A stretch of 64,000 nucleotides of DNA from Rhizodiscina lignyota (lineage: Eukaryota; Ascomycota; Dothideomycetes; Aulographales; Rhizodiscinaceae): NCBI GenBank assembly GCA_010015805.1, contig ML978124.1:1364001-1428000 (forward strand). The letters are read 5' to 3'. Shown here piece after piece: positions 1-11,002 of this stretch (the first letter of the stretch is position 1; each line of letters begins with the position of its first letter). The translations under genes were made by a program, and so were the position numbers. The notes below the pieces were generated by a model that was not told the DNA's origin, ran no database searches, and saw only the letters and a program-made list of their open reading frames with translations.

Positions 1-286
1 AGTTATAAATAGTTGGAGAGCTAATTTAGTCTTTGATGACATCTCGTTGAGCGCAGGTTATAAGAATTAGTTGGCATATTTCACGAGTCGTCTCAATTGA
101 AAAGCCTATGGAGTAATAAGAGCAAACTGGATTATCACCATAAGGTGATATTGATATCATATGTACGGTATATGTAATACGCCTTTGCGCAATTGATATA
201 AACGCCGAGTTCTTATACATACCAACAACGCCCGCTAATGCTTTATCCAAGCCGTAATCAAACAGTCTACAACCCTAATACCCAAC
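1..286. other. Left-edge spacer
   Basis: I see no gene here. It is moderately AT-rich and lies downstream of the leftward TAG1-like gene, so it probably holds its 3' UTR. Confidence 0.4.
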
Positions 287-3172
287 TCACAACCTAACCT
301 TCGCCCCAATTCCCTTTCCCTTAAACCAAATCCCCTCCTCCCACTGGCCCAACTTGACTCCCACATCCGCCATTGCACTCAAATGAAGCTGTCCCCCAAC
401 AGCCTTCCTTATCGCATCATACCCAACACTCCCCAGACTCCACGCCACCGGCAGCCGCGGCGTCTCACTGAACCCCGGCGGCACAGCAAACATGTCCTCG
501 TTCAAGATGCGCCCCACCACATCGCCCTTGTAGAACGCAGTCGCATTCAGGAACGTGACGTACAGCGTATTGTGCAGCAGCGGGCTGGCCAAGGAGAAAA
601 TGGCGGTCGAGGAGAAGAGGTGCATTGTCGCGGAGCGGATGAATTTGCCAGACGAGGCATCTGGGTCGTCCGGGGTGTTCGGATCGGACGGGGTGTGCAA
701 TCGCGGGGCCGCGAAGATGAGCTTGAGCGCCGAGAGCGCCTTTCCCAGCGCAGGCTGGGAAGGAATCGATTCTTCATGCGCGCGCAGACTGAGGGTGGTG
801 TTGAAGCCTGTGGTGTGGACATGGGTGAGTCATCTTCTCGCTCGAGATGTACCTATATCGGGAGCAAGCACCCACCTGACAGGTATTGGGAGATCATCTC
901 CCTGCCGATCGCCCTACCCTTCTCCCCGCTTGCAGATGTGGGATCGTACGTCGCGATCACGGGAACCTTGCTGTTGTTGCCCGGAACAATTGTCACGTCG
1001 CGGACCGTGCCGTGCCCGAGCACGGTATCATTGACCAAAAGGTTAATGTCGATATACGGGACAGTTGCCGAATAATTCGTCGGGTTCGTGAAGTTGACCT
1101 CTGCCCGGATGGTGAGGGAGGTAGGCGTCGTCTGTAGAATGGAAAGATTCCCGATCTGGGGGGCAAGCGCCCCGAACGGATTGCGGCCGCGACCGGGGTT
1201 GCCATTGCCGCCTCGCATCGCTGATATAAACAGCCTGTAGTTAGCTTCTTGTTCGTCCTTTCTGCAGTAACGAATCCGAAAGAAGCCAAAGCTAGACGTT
1301 GGTAAGAAAGCGGTTCATAACCCACGTTTGACGGGGACCACGCCTTCTGCGGGGATTTGCTGCACGCGAATTGTGCCCAAGTCGGTTTCGAGCTCGACGT
1401 CGACGTCAGCCTTGATGGCCAGGAGAATGCCCTTCCCGCCGAAGAGGAGCTTCTGGATGACTTCCGTGAACAGGTCGCTGTTTGTAATCTTGAGTGGGGC
1501 GTCTTCAACTAGTGATTCCACTTCGAGACCGACGGGCTTGCCGTGGATACTGACGCGCGTAGAATTGGCCTGTTGCCATTTATGGAGATCTAGAACGCCA
1601 AGCTTCTTTTTCTCATAGAAGACGTCTGCATTGGCACGGACACGGCTGACATCGACTGGGAAGTTCATCTCTTCTGGTAGATTGATAAGTGCTTTTATCT
1701 TTGCCGATACCTTGGGCTGCGCATCATCGGAATCTGGCTCTGCGAATGGATCAGGCAGCTTGAAATGTACGTCTGTCAAAGAGAAGTTCCGGATTAGGTG
1801 CTCGAAAGTACGCCCAGCAAGCGAGACTGGGACAGTGATATCGGACAGGATTTCCGCGATCCATCTTGGCGTATCTGGCGAAGGCGAATCCGAGCCGCGA
1901 ACGTAGATGGTCGTATCATCTCCGTGGATATAGTTGCCGAGCAGCGCGTCAAGTGGCGACTTTTTCGAATCCGGGCACGCGTTGGTAAGCTCACTTGGTA
2001 GTCTCCTCACACTTCCAGTGACATTGAGTTGGATGTCCTGTTTAGGTTTGATTTGTAGGCGTTCCGTAAGCGCATCCGCAACCATAATGTGTGGATCCGT
2101 GGGCATGCAGTTGTCGACGAGGATTCCGAATCCAAGCGGCGGAATGCTGAGATCAACTGGATAGTCATTCTCCACCAGCACGGAAACATCAACAGCGAGG
2201 CCTTTATCACCATCCGGCATTTCGAGCTGGTGGACATTTAGTCTGGAAATTTCGTAGTGTGGTAGCTTAGGAACTTGAGAATCTGTTTTTTGTAGTGGGC
2301 AACTGTTAGCATTGGCAAAGGCGTTCGTCTACACCAGGTCATCTCGACATACCGTCAATGAGTATCGTATGCGTTATTGTTTGCTTTGTGAGGTGCAGTA
2401 TGCCAGATTGTAATGAAACCTGGGCCTTTCCTCGTACTCTTAGTTGTCCAAGTCTTCCTCTCATCCATTCGTCTGCAAGTTGTCTAATGCCATCTGGAGG
2501 GCCTGGAACTAGCTCCGCAAGAAAGTCGATGGGTGTAACGTGGCCATCACGAATACTGACTTTAATCGATGGGACTTTGGCGGTTCCAAGCACAACGTTG
2601 CCATACTCTGGCAGATATACCTCCACATCAGTCTCACTGGTCTCCACCTCCCTCGCAATCCAGGTACCGAATCTTCCTAAATCCCGAACAGACTTTCTTG
2701 ACACTCGCGATCCGTCAAGTCTGAATTTCCCTTCTACTCTTGTCTGTACGCCATTCGATGTGAAGTCGGGTATCGATATGCTGGTCGGTTCAAAGACAAC
2801 AGCCTCCTTGACATACTCTTCAATGATCTCGGGCGTCATGAAACCAAGCAGCATTATGAGCACTATCGCAACGCATAGAAGGAGTAAAGCCAGAAGACTC
2901 GGCCACCTCCTGCCTTTGCCACCATCTTTCTTTGGTGCCGTGAGAGTCTGAATGGAGCGGAGGAGTGACGAAGCTGCGCGAGACTGAGGACGACTGCTCT
3001 CTTCATTGTCCGGTCTCGACCTGTCGTTCTCCGGCAGCAGAGGAGTTTCTTCATTTGTCTCGTCATCGTCAGAGCGCCGTGGCCTGCGGTTCGAACTGCG
3101 GGATTTCGTCGACTCTGGGCGGGAAGTAGGCGTGGCGGAGGAGCCCCAGGCTTGAGTGCTGGAATCGGCCAT
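287..3172 (-). CDS. TAG1: Tag1 (YLR173W)-like vacuolar membrane protein
   Basis: Four exons (3172-2353, 2282-1322, 1234-876, 807-287) join in phase into 886 aa; introns are 70, 87 and 68 nt, the first two with a GCTAAC branch site. A polar Ser/Arg-rich N-terminus (about residues 1-88) is followed by one membrane segment (about 91-112, from Trp90-Pro91) and a long beta-rich C-terminal region with repeated LEA/AsmA-like stretches. An acidic dileucine (EETPLL, 41-46) suits AP-3 sorting to the vacuole. This layout fits the fungal Tag1 family, often labelled 'pre-rRNA processing protein' in databases; yeast Tag1 sits in the vacuolar membrane with a large lumenal part and helps end autophagy in long starvation. 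It is divergent from the OTC gene, with 352 bp between the two starts. Assignment rests on architecture and remembered family features; the exon structure is firmer than the name. Confidence 0.65.
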
Positions 3173-3524
3173 GACTATGGTGTGAGTGATGCGATTAACA
3201 GTCGTGAGAACAAAGCATGATAAGAGAGCAAACGAGAGACTTGAGATGCGGTAGTGGTGATTGCGTAGTGTTGTTGAGGAGGATGTCTGGTGCTTGAGAC
3301 GCCTGCCCTGCTGCGGCCTGAGTCGAGAAGCTGCAGGGGCGGGCTGTGACATCGATGGTTGGCTCCCCGCTTTCTGCACCAAAGAAAATCTCCAGGCGCG
3401 CGAATGACTCCAAAATTTTAGTTGCACCGCGCATAAGAGCTCGACTGTGCAATTGACTCTTGGACATGTTCCCTCCGTGAGGTGCCATTGCATTGAATCT
3501 ATGATAATTTCAATTGCTGTCAAA
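3173..3524. promoter_or_regulatory. Divergent promoter TAG1-like / OTC
   Basis: This 352-bp gap separates two gene starts that point away from each other. It holds two TGACTC hexamers close to the OTC start (listed separately). I see no other clear element. Confidence 0.5.
3405..3459. promoter_or_regulatory. Two TGACTC sites upstream of OTC (Gcn4/CPC1-type)
   Basis: TGACTC occurs at 3405-3410 and 3454-3459, 115 and 66 bp upstream of the OTC start codon. TGACTC(A) is the core bound by Gcn4 in yeast and CPC1/CpcA in filamentous fungi, which induce arginine genes under amino-acid limitation. Binding is inferred. Confidence 0.45.
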
Positions 3525-4769
3525 ATGCCTCCTTTTCGTCCCGTAACTAGCACTTTAAGGAGCTTCTCTAGAGCTTCATCTCGTGCATATTCGTCTCCTG
3601 CAACTCCAGCTACCTCTCCTTTTGCCCCTCGACATCTCCTTTCAATTGCAGACCTCACACCTTCTGAGCTTTCTACCTTGGTCCGGAATGCTGCGAGTCA
3701 TAAGCAATCGATCAAGTCCGGGCAAACGCCCAAAAACATTGCTGGAGCGTTGACCGGCAAGACCGTCGCCATCACATTCAACAAGCGTAGCACGCGGACA
3801 CGAATATCGACAGAGGGTGCGGTAGTAGCGATGGGAGGACATCCAATGTTCCTTGGAAAAGATGATATACAGTTAGGAGTGCGTCATATTCTTCTCCCAT
3901 TGTAGTGAACCTCAATTGCTTCCATTTCTATTCCTATATCCAGGTAGTCTACCAGCTTCAGCTAATAATGCCCCCAAAAGGTCAACGAGTCCCTATACGA
4001 CACAGCAGTCGTACTCTCCTCAATGTCTTCCGCCCTCGTCGCTCGCGTGGGCCCACATTCAGATGTAGCAGATCTCGCGAAGCACTCCACCGTACCAGTC
4101 ATCAACGCCCTATCGGACCTGTACCACCCGCTGCAAACCATCGCAGACTACCTCACCCTCTACGAAGCATCGACCTCGTCCTCATCTTCCTCTTCCTCGT
4201 CTGCAGGCTTGGGTCTCGAAGGCCTGAAGGTCGCGTGGGTCGGCGACGCCAACAACGTGTTGTTTGACTTGGCTATCGGTGCTATGAAGCTGGGTGTCGA
4301 GATTGCTGTTGCCACGCCTAATGGATATGAAATCCCCGGGTCTATGCGCCAGATCATCCAAAGTGCTACTTCTGATTCACCTTCACCGGGCAGGTTATCA
4401 GAGACCCAAGTTCCAGAGGAAGCTGTGAAGGACGCGGATATCATAGTCACAGACACGTGGGTATCAATGGGTCAGGAAGAAGAGGCCAAGAAGCGCATGA
4501 AGGCATTCACGGGCTACCAAGTGACAAACGAGATGGCGAAGAGAGGTGGCGCCAAAGAAGGATGGAAGTTTATGCATTGCTTACCACGACATCCTGAAGA
4601 GGTTAGCGATGAAGTATTTTACGGGCCGCGCAGTCTCGTCTTTCAAGAAGCAGAAAATCGATTGTGGTCTGCCATTGGTAAGCTACACTAGTTCGAATCC
4701 TCGGTCCAAGCTAACATCTCTACAGCGGCGATGGAAGGATTTGTTGTGAATAAAGGCAAGATTGAGTAA
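3525..4769 (+). CDS. ARG3: Ornithine carbamoyltransferase, mitochondrial
   Basis: Three exons (3525-3878, 3981-4677, 4726-4769) give 364 aa. The enzyme makes citrulline from ornithine and carbamoyl phosphate in arginine synthesis. The N-terminus (1-35) is rich in Arg, Ser and Ala with no acid residues, as expected of a mitochondrial presequence. Visible signatures are the carbamoyl-phosphate loop STRTR (89-93), HPLQT (167-171), the NNV/WVGDANNV region (about 205-211) and HCLPR (317-321) with the catalytic Cys. Splicing after Gly118 rebuilds the conserved QLGVNESLYDTA stretch, which fixes the first intron. A run of nine Ser (184-192), from a TCC/TCT-type microsatellite, lies in the linker before the ornithine domain. 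The gene is convergent with ILV6, and its promoter has two TGACTC sites, consistent with cross-pathway control. Aspergillus calls it argB. Confidence 0.95.
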
Positions 4770-4879
4770 CTGCAGAGCAATGGAATCCCAAAGGCGTAAA
4801 AGGACGTAGGTAAAGGTGGTCAATTGCTGACGTGGCGTTGTATCTACAACAGAATACCCCCTATGCAAGTGCTGAGATT

Positions 4880-5984
4880 TCAACCTGGCGGAAGGTGACT
4901 TTGGTCCACAACGTCTTGTGCATCCTTCTCCTCAACCTCATTTGGTCCATGCAGTGGTGAACGTGGCAACGCCATGAGACCTGTAATCCATTAATTGAAA
5001 TCCTATCAACAGTAGCAATTGGCTGTAAAGAGCGTGGAGATTAGACTTACCAGTCCTAGCACTCTCCAATATCCCAAACGGCGAGAGCAGCTTCATAAAG
5101 CTGTCAATCCTCACGCTCTTCGCTGACAACTCCACAATGCAGTTATTTGTGCTAATGTCCAGCACTTTCCCACCGAATTGATGTGTCAGATGTGTGATGG
5201 CCTCTAAATGTTCATGCTTGTGTCGCAATGCCTGACTTGCTGCCAATCTGCTTGGGTGGTAGTCTCTCCGCAAGGACTCCAACGCCTTTATTGCCGCCTC
5301 TTCCTCAATTTGCTGAATGGTCAGTTGCCCTGCTGATGCATCTGCTGACTCGTCCAATGATTCTGCATTTGGCAGTGAACCTGGAGTAGATGCTCCAACC
5401 GTCATCTCGCGGTGATGCGCCAGAAGCTCCTCGAAGTATTCAGGACCCAGGATGGACACCTTCGCTAGCAATAGCTCTCTCTGTACGAGCGGCGCACCAG
5501 TATAGTCCAACACGGCCCAGACGGGTACGAGATCCTCCAGCTGCCGTCTCGCCTGCTCGACCACGCCATCTTGTCCTTGAAGCACGATGGTCATGCGGGA
5601 GAGGTCCTCTACCTCTGTATTGCATACAACGAGTGAGTCGATATTGAATCCTCTCGCCGCAAGAATGCCAGACACGCGGGAAAGCACACCAGGCTCATTT
5701 TGTACGAGACAGTTGAGAATATGTCTCTTCGGAGGAGCTTGCGAAGGTAAGGGAGTCTCGTAAAGAATAGAGGACACAGCAGCAGGAGCAGACCATGAAG
5801 GAGCAGAGTCGTCGTTTGTAGGCAGAGCACCGATACGGCGATGCAGTGCCTTGTAGGCGAGTGCGGAGGTGGAGGAGTTGCTGGAGAGGCGGGTCTGGTG
5901 GAGGAGCGGTATGGAGCGCTGAAGCTTAGTTGGAGAGAAGGAGGAGCGGATTGGCAGAGCGGAGAGCGCTCGCCGGGCCGCCAT
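4880..5984 (-). CDS. ILV6: Acetolactate synthase regulatory (small) subunit, mitochondrial
   Basis: Two exons (5984-5051 and 4980-4880) give 344 aa; the 70-nt intron is phase 1 with GTAAGT donor. This subunit binds the catalytic Ilv2 and makes it sensitive to valine in branched-chain amino-acid synthesis. Residues 1-45 are basic and Ser-rich (mitochondrial presequence). An ACT domain follows at about 87-162 (from KRHILNCLVQNEPGVLSRV), with the typical GFNIDSL and SRMTIV strands, and a second ACT-like unit near 270-325 (LDISTNNCIVELSAK). The intron is needed to give the family's ending ARTGLMALPRSPL. Stops of ILV6 and OTC are about 110 bp apart, so their 3' ends may overlap as transcripts. A TGACTC site lies 87 bp upstream of the start. 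Confidence 0.95.
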
Positions 5985-6332
5985 AGCTTGATAGGGCCTT
6001 TGGTTAGCTCAATTGATAGATATAAAAGCTATAAAGAAGCCGTTTGAAGACAGAGAGCTGGACGAGCTGATGACTCCGCAATAATTTTGAGCACATGGGG
6101 GAGACGTGCACGGACGGATCCTTGCAGGGATTCTCAAGCTCGGCCGTCGGGGACCCGGATGATCTTCGGCCCGCTGGCACTAACTGGATTGGTTTTTGAA
6201 TCAACTGCCAGCAGCTTCTTCTTCAATCAACAAACACGCCGCCAGGAGCCGCGGCGCCCGACAAGCATCGAGGCTTCGATCATCACCTTTCTGGCTCCTC
6301 TACTTACTTTCAGATCTTGACAAGACTTCAAC
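5985..6332. promoter_or_regulatory. Divergent promoter ILV6 / KH-domain gene with a TGACTC site
   Basis: The 348-bp gap separates two outward-pointing starts. TGACTC is at 6071-6076, 87 bp upstream of ILV6, matching the sites before OTC. Gcn4/CPC1-type control of ILV6 is inferred. Confidence 0.45.
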
Positions 6333-8273
6333 ATGTCCGAGGAACCGCGCCGCAAGTCGCGCTTCGACCAGCGCGCGCCGCCCGAGCCCGTGCCGCGAGG
6401 AGCTCGATTCGACCGCCGCTCTCGATCTCCTTCCTCTCGACAGAACGAGTCTCGTCGTAGCCGAAGCCCGTGGCCTCGCGATTCCTCAAGCCCTGCGAAC
6501 CCAGATCCGACGGTAGCAGCCGCCGCAGCAGCGGCCAAGATTAACGCGGAACTGCAAAAGAAGAGGGGCATTCAGCATGTAGACGTGCCTCCCATTCGCT
6601 CTGTTAGAAATACCTCACGCACAACAGGAAGTTGAAGTCGCTAACGAGAACGAGAGTGCTACTCCCGGTGCGTCCAAATCCCCGTCTGAGGACCCCGGTA
6701 AGGGCGAGGTTTACACTCAAGACGGCGATTACATGAAGGACATTGAGATCAACGATCTCCGCAACCGCTACATGCTGACCAAAGGCGCAACGCAAAAAAT
6801 GGTAAATACATCTGTCATAGCCCACTGATACTCTCAGGACAAAGCCGCGCGTTTTCAAAGGCTTGACGCCGCTACCTTTTCCTTACCTGTCTCTGTAGTG
6901 TGTGGAGAGTTGAAGCTTACACATAGTGTTTCAGCCGTTCACGGTACACCATTTGCATCAGCTGACCTTACTTGTGTGACATCTAGATCAAAGAACAAAC
7001 TGGCGCCGGTACGCTACTATCCTAACGCAATATACAACGTTTCATAGGGAATATGACCCGCTGATCGCTTGTCAAAGATGTCACTACTCGAGGCTCGTAC
7101 TGGCCGGATAAGTCGATGGCTAATTCAGCTGTACGTGAAGATTTGGATTCACTCTTTGTTATGTTACTAATTCTGGATTAGAATCCCCCGCTCTACCTTC
7201 ACGTCACCAGCACGACCAAGGAAGGTCTCGACAAGGCCATTGCTCAGATCGAGGAGCTCAAGAACCAAGAGCTCCCAAACCTTGTGGATGAACGTCGCTT
7301 CCGCCGTCGTGAGCCGGAACCATTTGAGCGAGACGAGCTTGGCCGAGTAAATTGGTAAAGCCCTGGTGTCATATAAGTTGCTGACCCCTCTATAGCGCAA
7401 GTGGCCGGAGGAGCGTATTCCGATCGACCTTGAGCCAATCCCTGGCTTCAATCTGCGTGCCCAAGTTGTCGGCCATCAGGGAACATACGTCAAGCATATT
7501 CAGCAGGAGACGAAGTGCCGAGTTCAGATCAAGGGACGAGGCTCTGGCTTCATCGAGAACAGCACTCAACGTGAATCTGATGAGCCGATGTACTTGCATG
7601 TTGCGTAGGTTATCCTCCATCCTTTCTACTGCATCATACGTGCAGCACCTGCTTACATTATCACAGTGGACCTGATCCAGACATGGTGGCGGAAGCTAAG
7701 CAGCTGTGCGAGAGCCTTCTCGAATCCGTTCGCGGTCGCTACGAGGAGTTCAAGGAGCGTGGCCCTCAGGAGCGCTACGGCGGTGGAGGCAACCACTACG
7801 GCAACGGCAATCGCGGAGATCGTCAAAGCTATCGTGGCGATCGTGGAGGCTATGGAGGAGACCGTGGAAGTTACAGTGCTGGCGGATATGGAGGTCAAGG
7901 AAGTCCCGACGGCTACGGTACTCAGGGTGATTACGCTCAAGTAAGTCCAACTGGCGCCGTCCATCCCGGACCAGATCCCAGCCAAGGTCAAGCACAAGGA
8001 CAAGAAGATTACGGAGCACAGTGGGCCGCGTACTACGCAGCGAATCCCGGAAGTGACCCGTATGCAATGTACGGCGGCTATCAGAACTACGTGGCGTGGT
8101 ACCAGCAGCAGTACTACCAGCAAGGAGTGCAGGGCGGACAGCAGAGCCCTCCTGCTGCAGGTGGTGTCCCGCCACCACCGCCGAGCGAGGCTCCTCCACC
8201 GCCTCCGCCTCCGCCACCGCCTGGATCTGCGTCTGGCTCATACAACGCTGTGCCGCCGCCACCGGGCATGTAA
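6333..8273 (+). CDS. KH-domain RNA-binding protein, KHDC4/BLOM7-like
   Basis: Seven exons are supported: 6333-6578 (or 6602), 6628-6801, 6987-7008, 7078-7130, 7182-7346, 7396-7604, 7667-8273, giving 491 aa (or 499). The N-terminus is Arg/Ser-rich with an RSRSPS-type stretch. The centre has YMKDIEINDLRNRYMLTKG, then TTRGSYWPD, the region NPPLYLHVTSTTKEGLDKA and a KH fold with VGHQGTYVKHI (GxxG loop) in exon 6. The tail has Gly/Arg/Tyr repeats (GGxRG, GDRGGYGGD) and proline runs that could bind GYF/WW domains. Domain order is like human KHDC4, a splicing-related factor. Exon 3 is only 22 nt. Between 6579 and 6628 the frame changes by one; either a 49-nt intron (GTAGAC donor, CTCAC branch) or a 25-nt one restores it, and the two would drop or keep the stretch VDVPPIRS. 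Function beyond RNA binding is inferred. Confidence 0.8.
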
Positions 8274-9235
8274 GTGACTGCTTCATGAGTCGTAAATGGG
8301 GATTACAGGCATTTTGGCTAGGATGACATTAGCCATCCATTGGGAAATCAGGGTGCCAACAAGACTGTGCTTTTAGTTTGACTTTACTTCACTTTGACGG
8401 CCATAGTGATATCAATAAGTATAATACAATCAGTGGCTCAACTCTCAATCTTCTTATTATTCAAGCAACACGGCCAATTGAGTACGACGTTTGTCATTCT
8501 TGGGGACTCAGGTACAAACCAAGACTGCTTTAGGTTCACTTCTTCAGGGTCGATAGGCCCGTTTGATAAGCTACACAGGCATCGGAAAGGCCACGGCGGT
8601 GCTGTGGTCATGAACACGACAGAAATTGTCATAGCTAGGTGTGCAGAGACGAGTGGGCTCTGTGTATGATGTGATGGATGCTCAGTGATCACGGGACGTG
8701 GGGTGATTAACCACCGCTGTTTGCCTTAGTATAGACGACGCGTCTCGTCGCTTTACTCACACATTTAGTCTAGCAGACGGATAAGTCTAGAATATCGCTA
8801 AGTTTCTAGCTCGCTAAGGAGACTCTAGCAATAATCTAATGGGTCTCGATGGTCACGGAGCAAGACGACCTCGTCACGTAACGTTTGCCTTGGCAGTGAA
8901 AACACCTTTCGTCGCTTCTCTTAGAGAGTTGATCTTATAAGCAGAAACGCCCCAGATCTTGCTAAGTTTCTAGCTCAGTAAGGAAACTCTAGCTATAATC
9001 CCACTGATGCTCGATGACGGCGGAAGGAAGGAAAGAGAGGGTGTAATCAACCCCATGAACCATGCTCCCGCAACAGGAGAGTGAGCGGCTAGAGTTCTTG
9101 GACGGGATGATATTTGACGTTCGAAGATGTGTGAAGGAGGATCACGATACACGCGGTATCAAGCGAGTGTATGTTCGGCGTTACAATCGTTGGAGAGTGA
9201 AGAGATCGGAAACATTTATAGAAGACGATAGAGTA
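8274..9235. other. Gene-free spacer with an imperfect direct repeat
   Basis: No gene seen. Two related copies of a roughly 70-bp stretch (near 8797-8870 and 8960-9025, offset about 164 bp) share GCTAAGTTTCTAGCTC followed by TAAGGAAACTCTAG and TCGATG. This starts the gene-poor block that runs to 12.2 kb. Confidence 0.5.
8797..9025. repeat. Two diverged direct copies, about 70 bp each
   Basis: Both copies contain GCTAAGTTTCTAGCTC, then AAGGA(G/A)ACTCTAGC(A/T)ATAATC and a TCGATG segment. The family is not recognised. Confidence 0.5.
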
Positions 9236-10150
9236 TCAATAGCCCAACGCCGCGGTCCCGATGTGTGACTCTGAGGGCCGAAATACCGTAGATCGCTCCA
9301 AAGAAACATTGTCCGAAACTAGAGCTACGCCCCTATTGCCTCCTGGTTCCAATGCAATAGCAGGCCGAGAACCGAAACATTTCTCTCGAACCCGCTCGCC
9401 GGACCGCAACGCTTGATCAGGGCGCACATCTTCGGCGCGACTGTCCTTTGAGGCTTCATAAACCCTCAACAGATTCTCTGCATGAATTTCCATCGACGTA
9501 ACAACAAAGGGACTGCTTGGGCGCCTTATGGCAGAGCTGTGCCAAAACACCCAGCCGAAGCCGGTGCTGGGGTGGCCAGAAATGACCGCAAATCGTCGCT
9601 TAATAGACTAGTTTGAACTTTATCATATCTGTCCGTGTAAAGGATATCGAGAAAGAAAACCATGGCGCGAGTTATCCAAGATGGTATCCTTTCGTCCTGA
9701 GTCCTTGCTTCTCTTCTGAAGACGGACGATAGAACTTCGTACCCTTGGTCAAGCTTCACACACGCGCGTGCGAATTCCCAGTATATGTCATGGGCAGGCT
9801 GAGCATAATTCAGTTGTAGGACAGACCGTTCCTCTGCAATTGCAATCAAAGCGATGATCTGGTCGCGACCATCCGAGCAATTTGCAGTGTGGAACTTATC
9901 AAGGAGCTTCAGGATCGGGTTGGAGCGTCGTCCGAGCTCAAATGTAGAGTACGCTTGATCAATAAGTGCTGCTCTATCTTGGCTCCTCTGGCGGACCAAG
10001 CGCAAGCTGGCTCCGAAGGTAGTCCAGTTCATTTTTAAATGGCCGCAGTGTATCACGGCATCTTGACTGAATGCCACCTCTTGCAACATCTCCTAGTGAA
10101 CCAAGCTACATTAAGGAGACAATCGAGTTCGCCGGCATTTACCTCCTCAA
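9236..10150 (-). pseudogene. Broken HET (heterokaryon incompatibility) gene, middle and C-terminal part
   Basis: Read leftward, the segment below about 10150 encodes AWFTRR followed, one frame over, by LQEVAFSQDAVIHCG and MNWTTF. This matches the HET-domain block WF-x-R-x-W-x-LQE, except that the TGG codon for the second Trp has lost one base near 10088. The frame then runs to 9526 with NCSDGRDQIIALIAIAEE, typical of the HET region after the core, and a second frame change near 9550 leads to the open stretch ending at 9236. HET proteins trigger cell death when unlike strains fuse. Here the frame breaks and the missing middle make a working protein unlikely. The N-terminal piece lies at 10760-11002 beyond a tRNA gene. 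Confidence 0.65.
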
Positions 10151-10411
10151 ACCTGGATGTCACAGAATTTCGGTATTACCGCTGCAGATTCATACTGGGT
10201 CCCGTGAGTTCTTCAGATTCCGTGAACAATGTTGAAGTATGTTCCGTCTGCTCTCCCAGCCAGATATGGACCCTTTTCGCCCATACAGAGCACTTGCACT
10301 CCTTTCTCCCTCTCATCCCTCAGACATAGCCGACTGAAACCGGGCAAATTGATTCAGGAGGTTGCACTAATGAAATGATATAATATTCCCCAAAAAAAAA
10401 AGAGAGGGAAG

Positions 10412-10419
10412 AAAAAAAA
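10412..10419 (-). terminator. Pol III terminator of tRNA-Ile
   Basis: Eight T residues on the minus strand begin 14 nt after the tRNA 3' end, as expected for RNA polymerase III. Confidence 0.8.
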
Positions 10420-10432
10420 TCGAAGAATTTAA

Positions 10433-10506
10433 TGGTCAGTACGGGGGTCGAACCCGCGGCCTTGGCGTTATTAGCACCACGCTCTAACCAACTGAGCTAA
10501 CCGACC
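10433..10506 (-). tRNA. tRNA-Ile (anticodon AAT)
   Basis: Minus-strand 74-nt cloverleaf without intron or encoded CCA. The acceptor stem pairs GGTCGGT with ACTGACC (one G-U), the D arm is GCTCAGTTGGTTAGAGC, the anticodon loop CTAATAA sits in a TGGTG/CGCCA stem, and the T arm is GCGGGTTCGACCCCCGT. Internal A box (TAGCTCAGTTGG) and B box (GGTTCGACCCC) are intact. Anticodon AAT (read as IAU) decodes AUU/AUC/AUA in fungi. It lies inside the broken HET gene region, between its two pieces. Confidence 0.95.
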
Positions 10507-10759
10507 CGTGTGTCGATGGGTGGCTGAAACAGTTTATGTTATATATAGCATGACTACTATCCGCACTAAGATCGGATTATCTCTCCTTGAGCGGTCACGT
10601 GGGTGACGAAATTGATGAGTCAATTCTATTTTGTCAAGCATAACGCTCAAGCTACAACGAATATTAAAATTTACAAAATTGAACAAAAAAATAGTTTAGG
10701 TTCTCCTTATTTCAAATACCTACTTAGAAAATAAAATAAGCGTTGTTTGTAAGGATATA
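10507..10759. other. AT-rich segment between HET pieces
   Basis: About 10600-10760 is strongly AT-rich with long A runs, unlike its surroundings. It may be the remnant of an inserted, mutated element (for instance after repeat-induced point mutation), but I recognise no element. Confidence 0.35.
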
Positions 10760-11002
10760 TTATCGTGCAAAAAGTGAGCGCATTGGCGGCCTTCTAATTA
10801 GAGAAGTTGGGCTGTCCCAGGCATACGATACGGCTTCGTAGCGCCCACGACGCTGCCTTAAAGCACTTCGTTCCCTGTGTACAATCTTGCATCGTAGAGG
10901 GTCCGAGAAGCCAGCCGCCGGTTCGAGGACGAGCAGTCGTACGGAGTCGTCCATCTCCAAAGGCCGATAATGGTAGAGACGGCTGAGCGATGGATCATCC
11001 AT
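10760..11002 (-). pseudogene. HET gene N-terminal fragment
   Basis: From ATG at 11002 the minus strand encodes 80 aa: MDDPSLSRLYHYRPL, DSVRLLVLEPA, DPLRCKIVHRE and YEAVSYAWD before a stop at 10760. These are the start motifs of fungal HET proteins (YxPLxxxxSIRLLxLxPG ... DPIxCxLxH ... YEALSYxWG). The Gly after Trp is changed to Asp, and the roughly 100-150 residues that should follow are absent. Together with the fragment at 9236-10150 this suggests one gene interrupted and partly lost around the tRNA locus; two separate relics are also possible. Confidence 0.65.
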
